A DNA stretch of 64,000 bases. Origin: Ligula intestinalis. Its lineage: Eukaryota > Platyhelminthes > Cestoda > Diphyllobothriidea > Diphyllobothriidae. The notes beneath the pieces are model-generated. The model searched no databases and was not told where the DNA came from. It was given only the letters and a program-made list of their open reading frames with translations. Below are positions 20,395 to 31,284 of the stretch, piece by piece. Within the stretch, counting starts at the first letter, position 1, and every line of letters begins with the position of its first letter. Location of the stretch: assembly GCA_036362985.1 (NCBI GenBank), contig JAYGXS010000010.1, forward strand, positions 4,302,251 through 4,366,250, written 5' to 3'. The translations under genes and the position numbers were made by a program.

Positions 20395-20518
20395 AAGGGA
20401 GACTTGAATGACCCTTTCTGGCTTATTGGCCGTTATCAGCCAGTCATATCCACCAACCAAGCCTCGAACTCGCAACGTTTTGATCAGAGTTTTAACCATT
20501 GAGCAATGAGCTGAAATC
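20395..20518 (-). mobile_element. tRNA-derived SINE-like repeat
   Basis: Body GACCCTTTCTGGCTTATTGG, CAGCCAGTCATATCC, then the box-B complement AGCCTCGAACTCGCAACG and TAACCATTGAGCAATGAGC. Confidence 0.7.
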
Positions 20519-20739
20519 CATTGGGAGGTATTGGTGATTGTTGCTGAACGTTCACCGATGGCTAATGGAACTCACTGCTACTAGCTGTTAATGCTGCTGT
20601 TAGGGTCAGAGAACTGAGACCCAAGGCAAAGATGGAGCATGGCAAGTGAGTTTCGTTAGCGGTCGGCAAAGCATCATCAATGAGTATCAATATCTCGCGA
20701 ACTATGAAGGCAAGGCAATGACTTGTACTTGTTACGACT

Positions 20740-21290
20740 GCGATCATGTCTGATCTAGTCGGCCTCAGTGATGTCACGAAAGGTGCCTTTTCGTGCCTGG
20801 TGATTGGTGGCAGTGGATCTGGAAAACTCCAACCAGTATCTTCTCCAGTGACGGAGACCGAAGAAAGAAGGTCCAAGAACTGCTTCCATGTCCCTGGCGG
20901 ACGGTATCGATCCAAGTCTTCGGTTGCCCTCCTCTTCGACGTTTCCAGGTGGGCTGCGGTGCCGGGTCGAGGGCAGCATGGGTAAGCTCGTTGGGCGGAC
21001 GACGGAGAACGCGTCCAAACCACCTCAGTCGCCTTTCGTGAATGGCCTGAGATATCCTCGTGATACGATCGCAGCGGATGCGGACTGCCTTATTTGGGAT
21101 GAGGTCACTTTACTTAACTCGTAGGATCGTCCTCAGGAACTGGTGGTCAAAGACCTCCACTCTTTGCTCACCTTCAGCACGCACAGCCCAGCAGTTACAT
21201 TCATAGGGGAGGAGTGACCCGGTGGTTACACGGTATGTGCGAATCTTCGTGGCGAGGGAGAGGTTCTTAGCGATGGAGAGGACAATAAGA
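20740..21290 (-). pseudogene. LINE (non-LTR retrotransposon) ORF2 C-terminal tail
   Basis: The minus strand from 21285 downward reads TKIRTYRVTTGSLLPYECN, VEVFDHQFLRTILRVK, a stop, then IPNKAVRIRCDRITRISQAI, RRLRWFGRVLRRPPNELTHA and RRRGGQPKTWIDTVRQ. The pattern xxRRLRWFGHVxRRPxN is the well-known segment after the RT domain of many animal LINEs. The frame then shifts into the 87-codon frame (MEAVLGPSFFGLRHWRRYW...). The RT and endonuclease are absent, so this is a typical 5'-truncated copy, inactive through a stop and frameshift. Confidence 0.8.
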
Positions 21291-21292
21291 CA

Positions 21293-21432
21293 ATAACCTC
21301 CTGGCTCAATGGTTAAGGCGTTTGACTCTGATCAAAGAGGCCGCCAGTTCGAGCCTTGGGTGGGCCTCCACTTGGGACTGGATGACGACAGCTAATAAGC
21401 CACAAATGGCCATTCAAGTCCCCCAAAACAAA
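21293..21432 (+). mobile_element. tRNA-derived SINE-like repeat (clear A and B boxes)
   Basis: TGGCTCAATGGTTAAGGCG (box-A region) and CCAGTTCGAGCCTTGG (box B) are spaced as in a tRNA. The body GGACTGGATGACGACAGC and AGCCACAAATGGCCATTCAA follows. It sits immediately beside the LINE tail. Confidence 0.75.
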
Positions 21433-21434
21433 CG

Positions 21435-21925
21435 CTTTCTGCATCAATTTCGCTAGCGTGTTCCGTCTCCATCCTCAGGGGTTTTCGCAGACATCACCAA
21501 ATGCAAACTGTCAAGCCGTTTTAATCCAGGTGAATACCATTCAGGATGCGATGCATTATCTGCCGACTGTAAAAAAATGTCTGAAACTCTAAGTACTTAT
21601 CCATTTTACGCTACAATTTTCGGTACTAACGTTTATGCGAAAACGTGTGCACTTTGGCCGGCCTTGGAGTCCTTATTACAAAAACGTCGCAGTTAACGTC
21701 CCGTAAAGCCTACGTCAACTTCAGAACTTATGCACACGTTTTTGTTTTGACGGATTTACGTAAATACGCAAGAGAAACAACAGTACATTATCGTTGGAAG
21801 ATTCAAAACCTAAAGCACTTCAGGGTTCTTTGAAGCCATTTATGGCTAGCTTACAGAAAAAAACGAGGTTTGTCATTGGTTGGGGTTTTAATAAATGGAT
21901 CGAGGCGTCGTTGGTTGCGCACCTT
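21435..21925. other. Unassigned
   Basis: No gene or repeat was recognised; a 62-codon frame at 21645 has no recognisable domain. Confidence 0.35.
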
Positions 21926-21929
21926 ATAT

Positions 21930-22440
21930 ACGCTTAGGCCCAGCATTTTGTCTTACGGAAACGGTGGTTATATGGGTTTCATGGGTGGGATTTTAGGATA
22001 GACAGTGGAATAAACTTTAATAATTGCTGTCATTTATTTATTTCTGTAGATATTCTTAATCTGTATTATCGTTTACCGTATTGCGAAGAGATCCGATTAC
22101 CAAAATTCAGGTTTCTTTAAATTCCTGAAAATATCGAAATTGCGGTAAGGAGGTCGTGTAATTCAACTTACCTGAGGTTTAGCTTACCATTCTGGACTTA
22201 GATAAGTATAGTCCGCGGCGCGAGGCACCACCTACATCATCACTGTACATGCGGAACAACTTACACTCAGGAGCCGCGGGAATCAAATCAGCTATATTTT
22301 TCCACTTTCCACTTAATTCTACAAATTTTAATTGATTCCTATACTATTACCCCACCCCCAATACCCCTTTAACCACAGGTTCCGTGGGACAAATACCGGG
22401 ACTAGGGATATATGAGGTGTATTACTTAAAACACCTTTGC
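21930..22440. repeat. Long-inverted-repeat MITE, copy 1
   Basis: The inverted ends are AAACGGTGGTTATATGGG on the left and its diverged complement CCCCTTTAACCACAGG on the right. The interior GGAGGTCGT...TCAACTTACCTGAGG matches the other copies. It is non-coding and probably non-autonomous. Confidence 0.7.
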
Positions 22441-22444
22441 CACT

Positions 22445-22650
22445 TAGGCTCAAATATTTGGGAAATGGGCAAAAGGTAATAAATGGCAGATCAGATGAGC
22501 TTACGTAGGACAACTCAAAACAATTTTGTCACACATAGCCTAGATTTCTTCAAGTTTCTATGAAGCTAGTTACATATTAAATTTGAAAAAGTCAGAATTC
22601 CTTCATATGAATTATAATTCATCATCTGCTCACCGGAATTAACTTAAAGA
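22445..22650. other. Unassigned
   Basis: Nothing recognised. Confidence 0.35.
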
Positions 22651-22654
22651 TTTG

Positions 22655-23340
22655 CTGACGTTTCAGAGAGCTGGGCCGGCCGACGTTTTTCGAAGCGAAT
22701 ACTGACTTGATCGATCAGCACGTTTCAAGTTGTGGCTGTACGTGTTGGTAATTTGAATTTATGGTTGTGCGTTTTGGCCTTGAGCTGTTCGATTTTTCAC
22801 CGTTAACTGTCTGGTCTTGTGTGTGCATTTTGGCTTGGTGTGGCGGCAATTGGTGGTCTGTTCTTTCCCCACCGAAGAGGATGCTGGTAATCCTGCTCCC
22901 TCTTCTGGTAGTTTCATCATAGGGCCGTCTTTGTCTGCAAATCCTGACTTCGGTTAGATCGTGTCTTGTCCTTTACCTACGTTATGGCGTAGCATTTTGT
23001 AGGCCGCAGGGAGGTCCAGATGCCTGTTTATAGTGTTAGCGTCTGAGTGCCATGTTTCAAGCGTCAACCTTTCAGCTTTTGAGGCTCCTCGGTCTACGAT
23101 GGTCGTTCCTTGAATTTCGAAGTTGTGGCCGGTCTCTCCGATATGGGTTGCAAGTTGTGGCTTAGGTTCTTGTCTTTGGGCCACTGACTTGTGTTCCTTT
23201 AGGCGAATCTGCAATTTGCGCCCTGATTCTTCAACGTAGTTACAGTGTCCATCGTTGCAACGTATTTTGTAGACAACTGCGGAGGTTGTAGTAGGGAGCA
23301 GTCTGTCTTTAGGTTGCATCACTCGGCGACGTATTGTCAT
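22655..23340 (-). pseudogene. PLE family B: GIY-YIG endonuclease with terminal region
   Basis: An open frame of 128 codons lies at 23340-22954 (minus). Linker RRRVMQPKDRLLP is followed by the GIY-YIG domain VVYKIRCNDGHCNYVEESGR, KLQIRLKEHK, ATHIGETGHNF, KAERLTLETWHSD and NTINRHLDLPAAYKMLRH. The two conserved Tyr (VVY, NYV), the cysteine pair between them and the Arg are all visible, so the nuclease fold is nearly intact. The terminal region at 22655-22930 is shared with 33660-33830 and includes GAAACGTC (minus, near 22662). No RT portion is attached. Confidence 0.85.
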
Positions 23341-23344
23341 ATTG

Positions 23345-24375
23345 TCGCCCAGCTGTCCGAAACTTCAGCAAATCTTTAAATTTATTCCGGAGAGCAGAAG
23401 ATACATTCTGAAGATGACTTCTATTAGTAGACTGCTATTAGTAGACTACGTTTACTTCAGGAAATATAAAAATACTTCGCACATGTTGCTAGCAATGACA
23501 AGCTCCGCTATACTGCAATTAAACCTTAAAGAGTGCAAAGATTCACAAGAACTACCAAAAACACCAGCGTACTAAACCAAGTTCTTAAACGCCCTCTATC
23601 GGCCAAGGATTATGAATGAACCAATGGAAATTTTTCATAAGCACAGGTAAAAAAGGCGATTACTTGTTGCGGTTACTTGTTGAGCGTTAAATTGCGATTT
23701 GAGGGCAAAGGCAACGCAAAATATATGCATTTGGAAGCCCTCCTTGACGAAAACAGGGGTTTTACAACACTGTATAGCGGCCACCGCAAAAGTGTTTACG
23801 TTCAGCCGAGAATAAAAACATTAAACTGCCGGTTTCCCTCCGTATTCGCAAATTTTCACCCTTGCAAACGCTTCTGACATCACCGCCCCCTTTTCCTCGT
23901 ATATTGCAGCGAAGTTGCCGAAGAACTACAATTCAAGCGCACTCCAGCACTCCGGACGGCCAGCAACAGCTGACTCAGACTCCAAGTTATCCCCGCCTGG
24001 AGAGAAGAGATGATCGCAACTGTTGCCAAGACTAATTTTCCGGTTTTTTTCTTCACTCCCATGTGGGTGGGAGATAAAGAAACAGTGGCAGTGGTAACAG
24101 AAAAAGAGACAAAAGAGTTTGTCTTGGCAGAACCATCAATGTTTCTCTCCGCACCAAAACCACCGCCATAGCCGTTAGCCAAAAACCGACCTGTCAGATG
24201 GGTGCGATCCGCGGACCACAGATGGTGTGATATCCGCGCATCTACACACTTTACAATGCTGCCTTTTTTGCGGAGTTTTCCTCGTTTCACGGCAGCAGAC
24301 TTATACTGGTTAGGTAAATATGCTTGTTTCCCTGTTAGGCCTGTGGGAAAAATGTGCACTTTCACATAAAAGATA
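23345..24375 (+). repeat. X repeat, copy 1
   Basis: From about 23540 to 24375 it aligns by eye with 25190-25340 plus 25740-26440. Shared blocks include CAAGCGCACTCCAGCACT, CTGACTCAGACTCCAAGTTA and GAGAAGAGATGATCGCAACT. A 14-bp tandem duplication (TATTAGTAGACT) lies near 23428-23455. No protein was recognised; a 161-codon minus frame at 24365-23880 is not conserved in copy 2. Confidence 0.65.
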
Positions 24376-24414
24376 GAAGCAAAGAAACAGAAGTCCAGGA
24401 AGATGCGATCAGCG

Positions 24415-24930
24415 AAACAAGAAGTTTATTTTCCTGACGTTTCGGATTCTGTCGAGAATCCGTCCTGATAGGTAACCGTAGAATGGTGTGATAAATGCAC
24501 AGATTGCGCGGTTATTATAGCTTGTAGCGGCTATATGCATGCGTACTATAATTATCAGCTCCCGTACCCACAGTTGAGGGTGGTCGTAAATAAATGTGGT
24601 GATGGTCTGACAGTTGGCTTTCCACTCATTAATTGCCCCAAATTTGTCCTCCGTATTGGGTGTGTGTTTGATAATTGCGCGACAATTATGTTCGCCGTTG
24701 TCGGAGTTGTCGCTGGGCTCGGCCCTTCCCACGTGACTGATTCTCTGGCTCAGTCAATGTCTCAGTACGCAGTATGCGAACGGTAAAGCGTTGCGCTTAT
24801 TGACTGACTGCGATCCTGAGAACAATGATTTGACCAGCTCATGGCTCATGCAGTCGTCAATTCTTGCCAGGATTTCGGCTTCGTCAAACTTTGAAATATG
24901 GCTGGGTTCTCTATGAGTTGTAAATCACAG
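24415..24930 (-). pseudogene. PLE family A 3' fragment
   Basis: The minus-strand sequence from 24930 to 24480 matches the post-GIY tail of the 9-kb copy, including the GGCCCGG/GGCTCGG stretch and the ATAATTATCAGCTCCC block. The GIY-YIG core is missing. It ends with a hammerhead-like motif at 24424-24475. Confidence 0.7.
24424..24478 (-). ncRNA. Hammerhead-like motif, PLE family A
   Basis: The minus strand has GAAACGTC (24436-24443) after a perfect GGATTCT/AGAATCC hairpin. The CUGANGA box is degraded (TATCAGGAC). Confidence 0.45.
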
Positions 24931-24934
24931 ACCT

Positions 24935-25339
24935 GAACGTTCCCAGAATAGACATTTCTTTGAATGCTCATATGGTTTTTATATCATAATGAATCTAGCT
25001 ATTTCTCGAAATGACCAAGTGGTTAAAAAAATAATTTATTGTAGGTGAAAGACGTCCACATGGACAGCTTCTCTGAAAATTTAAATTACTTCCACTACTT
25101 GAAGTATACTTAGATCAAAAAAGGTGTAATTACTTAGTCCGCGGTGTTTAGAATACAGCAGTAATGGTGGACTCTGATATGCCGCAACGAAATTACAGAA
25201 AACACCAACGTGCTAAGCCAGTATCTAAACCCCCTCCGTGACACGGGGGTACTGAGGGAACACACTGAAGTCCTTCTTTAGCCTTTCATGTAAAAAAGCC
25301 TTTGAAATGATTACTCACTGAGCGGTGGCATTTCGATAC
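24935..25339. repeat. Left part of X repeat copy 2 (from about 25190) and unassigned DNA
   Basis: From about 25190 (AACACCAACGTGCTAAGCCA) it parallels 23545 onward. Before that nothing was recognised. Confidence 0.4.
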
Positions 25340-25384
25340 AAGGTCATAATTTCATGGAAAGGCCTCCTTTGGGAAATGAGTAAG

Positions 25385-25445
25385 TTTATTGAGTAAATTT
25401 TTGACACTTGATCCCTAGTTCGTCGTCAGACTTGAGAGAAATTTG
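25385..25445 (-). ncRNA. Hammerhead-like motif, left arm
   Basis: Minus-strand CTGACGA (25423-25429) is intact. The hairpin ACTAGGGATCAAGT is weaker than its partner, and GAAA reads AAAA. Confidence 0.5.
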
Positions 25446-25607
25446 CAAATAACAGTTAGCATTTCGAAGTGCCAATTAGTCATTACACCATTGTAACTGA
25501 TAATCATGTCCATCCCGATGTGACGCAAATTATTAACCCCCAATTAACGCCCACACCAGATGATTATATAACTGTATCAGCACGTTGAAATGCTAACTGT
25601 TGTTTGC

Positions 25608-25670
25608 AAATTTCTCTCAAGTCTGACGATGAACTGGGGATCCAGTGTCGAAAATTTACTCATTTCCCAA
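25608..25670 (+). ncRNA. Hammerhead-like motif, right arm (core intact)
   Basis: CTGACGA (25623-25629), hairpin ACTGG-GGAT-CCAGT, then GAAAATTT (25650-25657) followed by ACTCATT. AGT before the core can pair with ACT after the presumed cleavage site. An internal TGA/GTC loop separates the core from the hairpin. Confidence 0.55.
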
Positions 25671-25739
25671 AGGATGCTTTTCCATAAAATTGCATTTTTT
25701 GGGATGTCTGCCTTTCATTTTATACGAAAGGTCATAATT

Positions 25740-26440
25740 ATCGCAACATTTACGTTTTGGGAGCCCTCCAAGTAAAGAAGAAGGGTTTGACAGAATTGTT
25801 TAGTGGGATAGTGGCCGCTGCAAAGGTGTTTACTTTCGGTCAAGGCATAAAAATATTAAACTACCGGTTTTTTTTTCCACGTTTAAAACTTTCACGGTTT
25901 CAACACCCCGTTTTATCGCCATTTGCAAACGCTTTTGTCCCCCCCCCCCCACGTATATTTCAGAGACATTGCCGTAGAAACACAATTCAAGCGCACTCCA
26001 GCACTGCGGACGGAAACCGTCTGCTGACTCAGACTCCAAGTTATCCCCGTCTGAAGAGAAGAGATGATCGCAACTGTTGCCAAGCCTAATTTTCCGGTTA
26101 CTTTTTTTCTGGTTCACTCCTATGCGGGTGGGAGAGGCAGATACAGCGGCAACAGTAGCAGCCGAAGCAACAGCGTCATTAATGTTTCTCTCCCCGCAGC
26201 AAAACCATCGCCATGAATGTTAGCCAAAATCAGACCTGTCAGGTGGGCACGATCGGCGGACCACAGATGTTGTGATATCCGCCGCACAACGCTGCAAAAC
26301 GCTGCAAATTTTCCTGGCGTTTTCCTGTTTTCACGGCGGCAGCAGCAATGGCAGAAAACTTGCGGTTTTGTCCTACCGGGTGGGAGAGCGGTTGGCGCTG
26401 TCTAACGTGCGTCGTCGTCGTCGGCTGGGTTGGTCTGCCG
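25740..26440 (+). repeat. X repeat, copy 2 (right part)
   Basis: Parallels 23700-24375 as described for copy 1. It contains a C11-14 homopolymer near 25938 and ends in the module A of the 26.4-30.2 kb array. Confidence 0.65.
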
Positions 26441-26609
26441 CAACGCAGTAATAAAGGTCAACCCTGGGTTTGAATGTTGTCGGAGTTCTGTGGTTATCAC
26501 GTCCACTGAGTCAAGGCTGAGTCAGCCACCTTGCGTTTTTGGCAAGGAGGCATAGACGCAATAAAGTTTTAAAATCAGGCTACGATAGGCGCTGAACACA
26601 TGCAGTTTC

Positions 26610-27200
26610 ATTCCTCGACAACAGTGCCTTATGTAGGCCCTACATTAATCCCTACTCCCTGCCTGTATGCCCACGAAAACAGTGGTTATAGGGTTTTATG
26701 GGTGGGGAATTAGAACAGACAGTGGTAGAAACTTTAATAAATGCTAAATGCATTTCTATTTTACGGCATTCAGAAGTGTTTTTATCGATATCTGTAGATT
26801 TTCCTAATCTGTATTATCGTTCAACTTATTGCGGAAAAACCCGATTATCAAAATGTAGATTTCTTGAAATTTCCGAAAAATTGAATTGATGGTTAGGAGG
26901 TCGTCTACTTCAACTTAACTGTGGTCCAACTTACCGTTCTGGAAATTAAATAAGTATATTCCGTACTTCTCGAAGCGCCGCGGACACCTTCAATTTACAT
27001 GCGCAACAACTTACTCCCAGCGGCCGTGGGAAGCAAATTCGACTACATTTATTTTTTTTTCACTTTACACTTACTTCTAAAAATTTCCTTCTTTGTCTAT
27101 CCTATTTCTCTGTTCCCCAAAATTCTATAACTACAATTTCTGCAGGACAAAATGCTGGAACTAGGGGTGTATTAGTGAGCCTACATAAGCTAATTTTGCT
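26610..27200. repeat. Long-inverted-repeat MITE, copy 2
   Basis: The left end is CTTATGTAGGCCCTACATTA with CCCTACTCCCTGC and AAACAGTGGTTATAGGG. The right end is ATTCTATAACTACAATTTC...GAGCCTACATAAGC. ATTCCT flanks both sides (possible TSD). Unit 2 of the array lacks a MITE at this position. Confidence 0.75.
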
Positions 27201-28269
27201 TATTCCTCTTTGCATATTTGCAATTTTTCAAGTGCTCATACTAGTCTTCTTGGCTACAGAACGCATTTTTGAAATTGCATCATTGTACTGAAGCGTTGAT
27301 ATCGTTATGTATTCTGTCACTGGTGTCTTTAATTATAATGCACAGTCATGTACGCTATGATGATGTTTTTGTCGTTGAAATTAGGAAAAAGGTGATGGCC
27401 AACGTACTTCTGCAAACTATAGGTCATTTCATATCTTTCGATGAATATATTGGAAAAATACATATGTTTTTATGCGAATTAGATATGCGGAAATTTATGT
27501 AAGTTAGCATAGTTGACGTTTGAGAATTCACGTTTATCCCCGATGTAGGTGTTTCGAGTGACCTGCTACATCATCAGCGAATTTAAATTGCACACTGAAG
27601 CAATTTTTCTTTTTCAATTCAAGAAATGCACCAGACGATGCAGTCTGCTACAGTCAGTTAATATATGTATGTATAGCTAATGTTTTCTTATGATCATTAT
27701 TAACGCCGACGTTCTATTGCGCAGCATTTTATTCTTTCCAATGCACGAGGACAATATGAACATGGAAGTCCGTTGCATTGGCCAGACTGGTTTGATGAAA
27801 ATAAGACCCTTTTAAATCTATGTTCGCTCTATTCAAGTCATGAATGGTCGGCAGAATTACCTTAGGGATTATTGGCTTGATAAGAATACGATCTTTCGGA
27901 ATTGCGCGCGCAGGTATCTTACGCAGAGAGGGGATTTCTTTGTGTTCATTTCATTCAATTATATTCTGAAAGGAAATGAGTAGCAGTGGACGCTCTCTAA
28001 CGTGCGTCGTCGTCGGCTGGGTACGCTTGCTGTAACGCATTAAGGTCAACCCTGGGTTTGAATGTTGTTGTAGTTATAACGTCCACTGAGTCAAGGCTGA
28101 GTCAGCCACCTTGCAAACCGTTTCGTCTCAACGTTTTTGGCAAGGAGACACAGACGCAGTAAAGTTTAAAAATAGGGCAACGATGGGCGCTGAACACAGG
28201 CAGTTAAATTCCTGCTTGACTATTGGCACTTTTTGCGGGCGTTCATACTAGTCTTCTGTGCTATAGAAC

Positions 28270-28667
28270 GCGGATATTCGGCGGATATTTGATAGTAATG
28301 TCGAAGTTTGCCCCTTCAAACTAACCAGGAATTCCTCAAAGGCATGCACTCTGACGATTCATGCATCAACCGGCACGTAGAATTGGATGGTATTTATAAG
28401 CACGTCAAAGAACGATGGGAAAACCAAAGGCCGCACGACAGGGACTAACTGAGGCCCAACCTACCAATCACTTCTCACCCCATATAACTATTGATTTTTC
28501 GGCCGTTTTGCAATTTTAGTGGTGCATTGTACTTTTCCAGTTAGTCTTAAGACACGTTCGGTCGCTGTTTTTGAAAATTCACTCATTAAAGTTACTTTTT
28601 ATCCCAAAGAACATCTTCTTCAAATTAAAATTTCTTGCAATACGTGGGTTCCAGTTTATACGAAAGA
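28270..28667 (+). pseudogene. PLE family C tail fragment in array unit 2
   Basis: The plus strand reads EFLKGMHSDDSCINRHVELD, then YKHVKERW and a stop; this is the end of the GIY-YIG domain. The terminal region with GAAAATTC (near 28573-28580) follows and ends in CCCAAAGAACATC. About 120 bp of array sequence (CGCAGTAAA...GTCTTCTGTGCTATA) is present on both sides. Confidence 0.7.
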
Positions 28668-28949
28668 CGCAGTAAAATTTTAAAATAAGGCTACAAAAGG
28701 CGCTGAATACAGGGAGTTTCATTCCTGCTTGACTATTGACAATTTTTGCAAGCGTTCATACTGCGTCTTCTGTGCTATAAAGCGTCTTTTTTTGAAAATG
28801 CATTCTTTTACGGCCGCGGTGATATCGTTATGTAATATGTCAGCGCCATCTTCACTTATCATGTACGGTCATGTACGCTATGAGGATGCTTTTGTCGTTG
28901 AATTTAGGAAAAATTTGATCGCAAACGTACTCATGTAGACTATTCGATA

Positions 28950-29478
28950 TTTCGGAAAAAGTAGCTTATGTAGGCTCACTCGTATACCCCTACTCCCAGC
29001 AATTTGCCCTGCAAAAACGGTGGTTATGGAGTTTTTGGGGGTAGAGGAATAGGATAGGCTGAGAAGAAAATTTTTAGAAAAGTAAAGTGAAAAACATGTA
29101 GTCGACGTGGCTTCCCGCGCCGCCGACTTTACTAATCTAACTCCAGAACGGTAAGTTTGACCTCAGGTAAGTTGAAGGAGACGACCTCCTTATCATCATT
29201 TCAATTTCTCGGGAAATTCAGGAAACCTGCAGTTTGATCATCGGTATTTTTCCGCAATAAGTACAATGACAATACAAATTATGAATATTTACAGATATAA
29301 ATCAACAACACTTCTAACTACTGTAAAATACAAATGTATTTAGCATTAATTAAATGATATTCTACTGAATTTTCTAATTTTGTACCTATAAAACACTATT
29401 ACCACCGTTTTCGTAGGAAAACATGTAGGGAGTAGGGATTAATGGATAGGCCTACATAAGCTACGGTTGCCGCATTTT
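28950..29478. repeat. Long-inverted-repeat MITE, copy 3 (empty site visible)
   Basis: The ends are AGTAGCTTATGTAGGCTCAC and GATAGGCCTACATAAGCTAC, with an AAACGGTGGTTATGG / CCACCGTTTTCGTAGG inner inverted repeat. At the equivalent position of array unit 1 (27410-27440) the flanks are contiguous, giving an unoccupied site. Confidence 0.8.
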
Positions 29479-30174
29479 AATATCGTTCGATGGATATATT
29501 AAAAAATAGATATGTTTTTAGTCATATTCGATTTAATTTTATTGAAGGAAAAAACTGAGTTGGCGCTCTTGAATTCAATTTTATGCCCGATATAGGTGTT
29601 TCAAGTGAACTGCTACATCATCAGCGAATTTAAATTGTACACTGAAGCAATTTAGATTTTTCAATCAAGCAAATCCGCCGGAGGATGCCGACTGCTACAG
29701 TCAGTTTATACGTATATTTAACGTTTCATCATTATCATTATTAACGCAGACGTCCGAATTAGGTGGCATGTTATACATTCCAGCCAAATTTTTCAAAATG
29801 GTTTGATGAAAATAAGACCCTTCAAAATCTATGTTCGCTCTATCGAAACCATTAATGGTTGGCAGAATTACACCAGAAATTATTCTTCTTTAATGAGGAT
29901 AAGATTTTTCAGAATTGCGCGCATAGTTATCTGACGCAGAGAGGTGATTTATGTGTGTTCTACTTTCATTCAACCATATTCTGCGAGGGAGCGCTTTCTA
30001 ACGTGCGTCGTCGTCTGCTGGGTTTGCCGGCCACAACGCAATAATAAAGGTCAACCCCCGGGTCTGATGTTTGTCGGAGTTCTGTGTTTAGCACGTCCAC
30101 TGAGTCAAGGCTGAGTCAGCTACCTTGCATACCGTTCCATATCAACGTTTTTGCACAGGCGGGGTAATTTTGAA

Positions 30175-30560
30175 GTTGTTTGTTTGGGCAAAAAGGTAAC
30201 TTGAATGAGTGAATTTTTGAGTCCATGGTTCTCTGACGTGCTTATAAATATCATCCAACTCTACTTACCGGTTGATGCATGAATCGTCGGAGTGCATGGC
30301 TTCAAGGAATTGGCGGCCGATTTTAAGGGGGCAAACGCCGACAATGTGTGCAAAGTTATGTCCTGTGTCGAGGCAATGCATAGCCACTTCGATGCAAAGA
30401 CAGAGGCCGCACTACAGAGACTAACTGAGATCACACCTACCATTCACGTCTGACCACATATAACTATTGATTTTTTCGGCAGTTTTGAAATTTTATTTGT
30501 TCATTGCACTTTTCCTGTTAGTCCGAAGACGAGTGGAAAAACGCCTTCGGGATAAACAGG
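30175..30560. pseudogene. PLE family C fragment with inverted halves
   Basis: The left half (about 30195-30330) is minus: the complement encodes ATGCACTCCGACGATTCATG-type endonuclease tail sequence. The right half (about 30380-30550) is plus and matches the tail and 3' region at 28420-28560. It is a snap-back junction. Confidence 0.6.
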
Positions 30561-30564
30561 GTGG

Positions 30565-31280
30565 ATGGCTGACTATATCTTAACACGTCTGTAACTATTT
30601 TACTAAGCAGTATTAGTACTTCCTTTCAGAGGGTCAAGAAAGTTAAAATCAAAACTACACGTTCATAAGTAGTTAAGATCTTTTTAGAAAATAATCGTAT
30701 TTGCTTACCGCAAGGGGTGGTTGTTCGTTAAAACAAAAAAGCAGTAAATTTTTTCGTAAAAATGACGAATAAGCATCAGGAACCCCGAAATATTCTTTTC
30801 CCAATATTCGGATGCTGGCCAGGTCTTGATGCGACTTCTTAACAAACAATCAAGTTTGAATATTGTTATTCATTTGAAGATGGTGTGAAGTTTACTTAAC
30901 GCTCAACTATAGAAAAACTGACCTGACTATCGATAAGGTAAAGAAGGTGAAAATACTGAAGAATACTCTGGTTCTTTTCAATATACTTTATATGCAAGTC
31001 AAAAAAAACCAACTTACCTCAGAGAAATATGTCCCTCTTGAAGTGTTTTCTCATTACTTCATCACATTCGCGAGTGTTTTTCCGGTCGCCAAGCGAAACC
31101 ATGATGAAATGCGTGATATTTGACATTTGCTATTCATGTTGACTGGAATTTTGTATTCACCTGTCATGCCATCAGACTTTCTATCGTTTAGATTATTACC
31201 AGAAAATTAATTTTGTTTTCTTTATCGTTCGTACAGCTTACTATCTTATTCATCGCTTGCGTTATGAGTCAAGGCAGTTT
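30565..31280. other. Unassigned AT-rich sequence
   Basis: No gene or repeat was recognised. Confidence 0.4.
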
Positions 31281-31284
31281 ATGT

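Larger units (their letters stand above)
25352..25727. mobile_element. Foldback PLE-C unit with 12-bp TSD and a ribozyme-like motif in each arm
   Basis: A 376-bp insertion inside X copy 2. AAGGTCATAATT is directly repeated at 25340-25351 and 25728-25739. The arms (about 25355-25490 and 25580-25705) are inverted copies, with AGTAAATTTT, the hammerhead-like core, and TTTGCAAATTTCTCTCAAG-type sequence. The centre (about 25490-25580) is unique. It has no ORF and must be mobilised in trans if it is mobile at all. Confidence 0.75.
26395..30165 (+). repeat. Tandem composite repeat array (two full units plus start of a third)
   Basis: Module A (GTGCGTCGTCGTCGGCTGGG to CAAGGCTGAGTCAGCCACCTTGC) occurs at 26400-26560, 27985-28110 and 29998-30140. 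Module C (CGTTATGT...GTCATGTACGCTATGA) is at 27290-27420 and 28820-28940. Module D (GTAGGTGTTTCGAGTGACCTGCTACATCATCAG-type) is at 27540-27680 and 29580-29720. Module E (GAAAATAAGACCCTT... to GCAGAGAGG) is at 27795-27930 and 29808-29945. MITEs and a PLE-C fragment are nested at different places in the two units. Confidence 0.7.

Noticed and set aside
20562..21023. 153-codon minus ORF as a new gene
   Set aside because: Its first part lies in the LINE tail (out-of-frame continuation) and the rest reads through SINE-associated repeat.
23880..24365. 161-codon minus ORF as a gene
   Set aside because: The homologous X copy at 25.8-26.4 kb does not keep the frame; repeat-derived.
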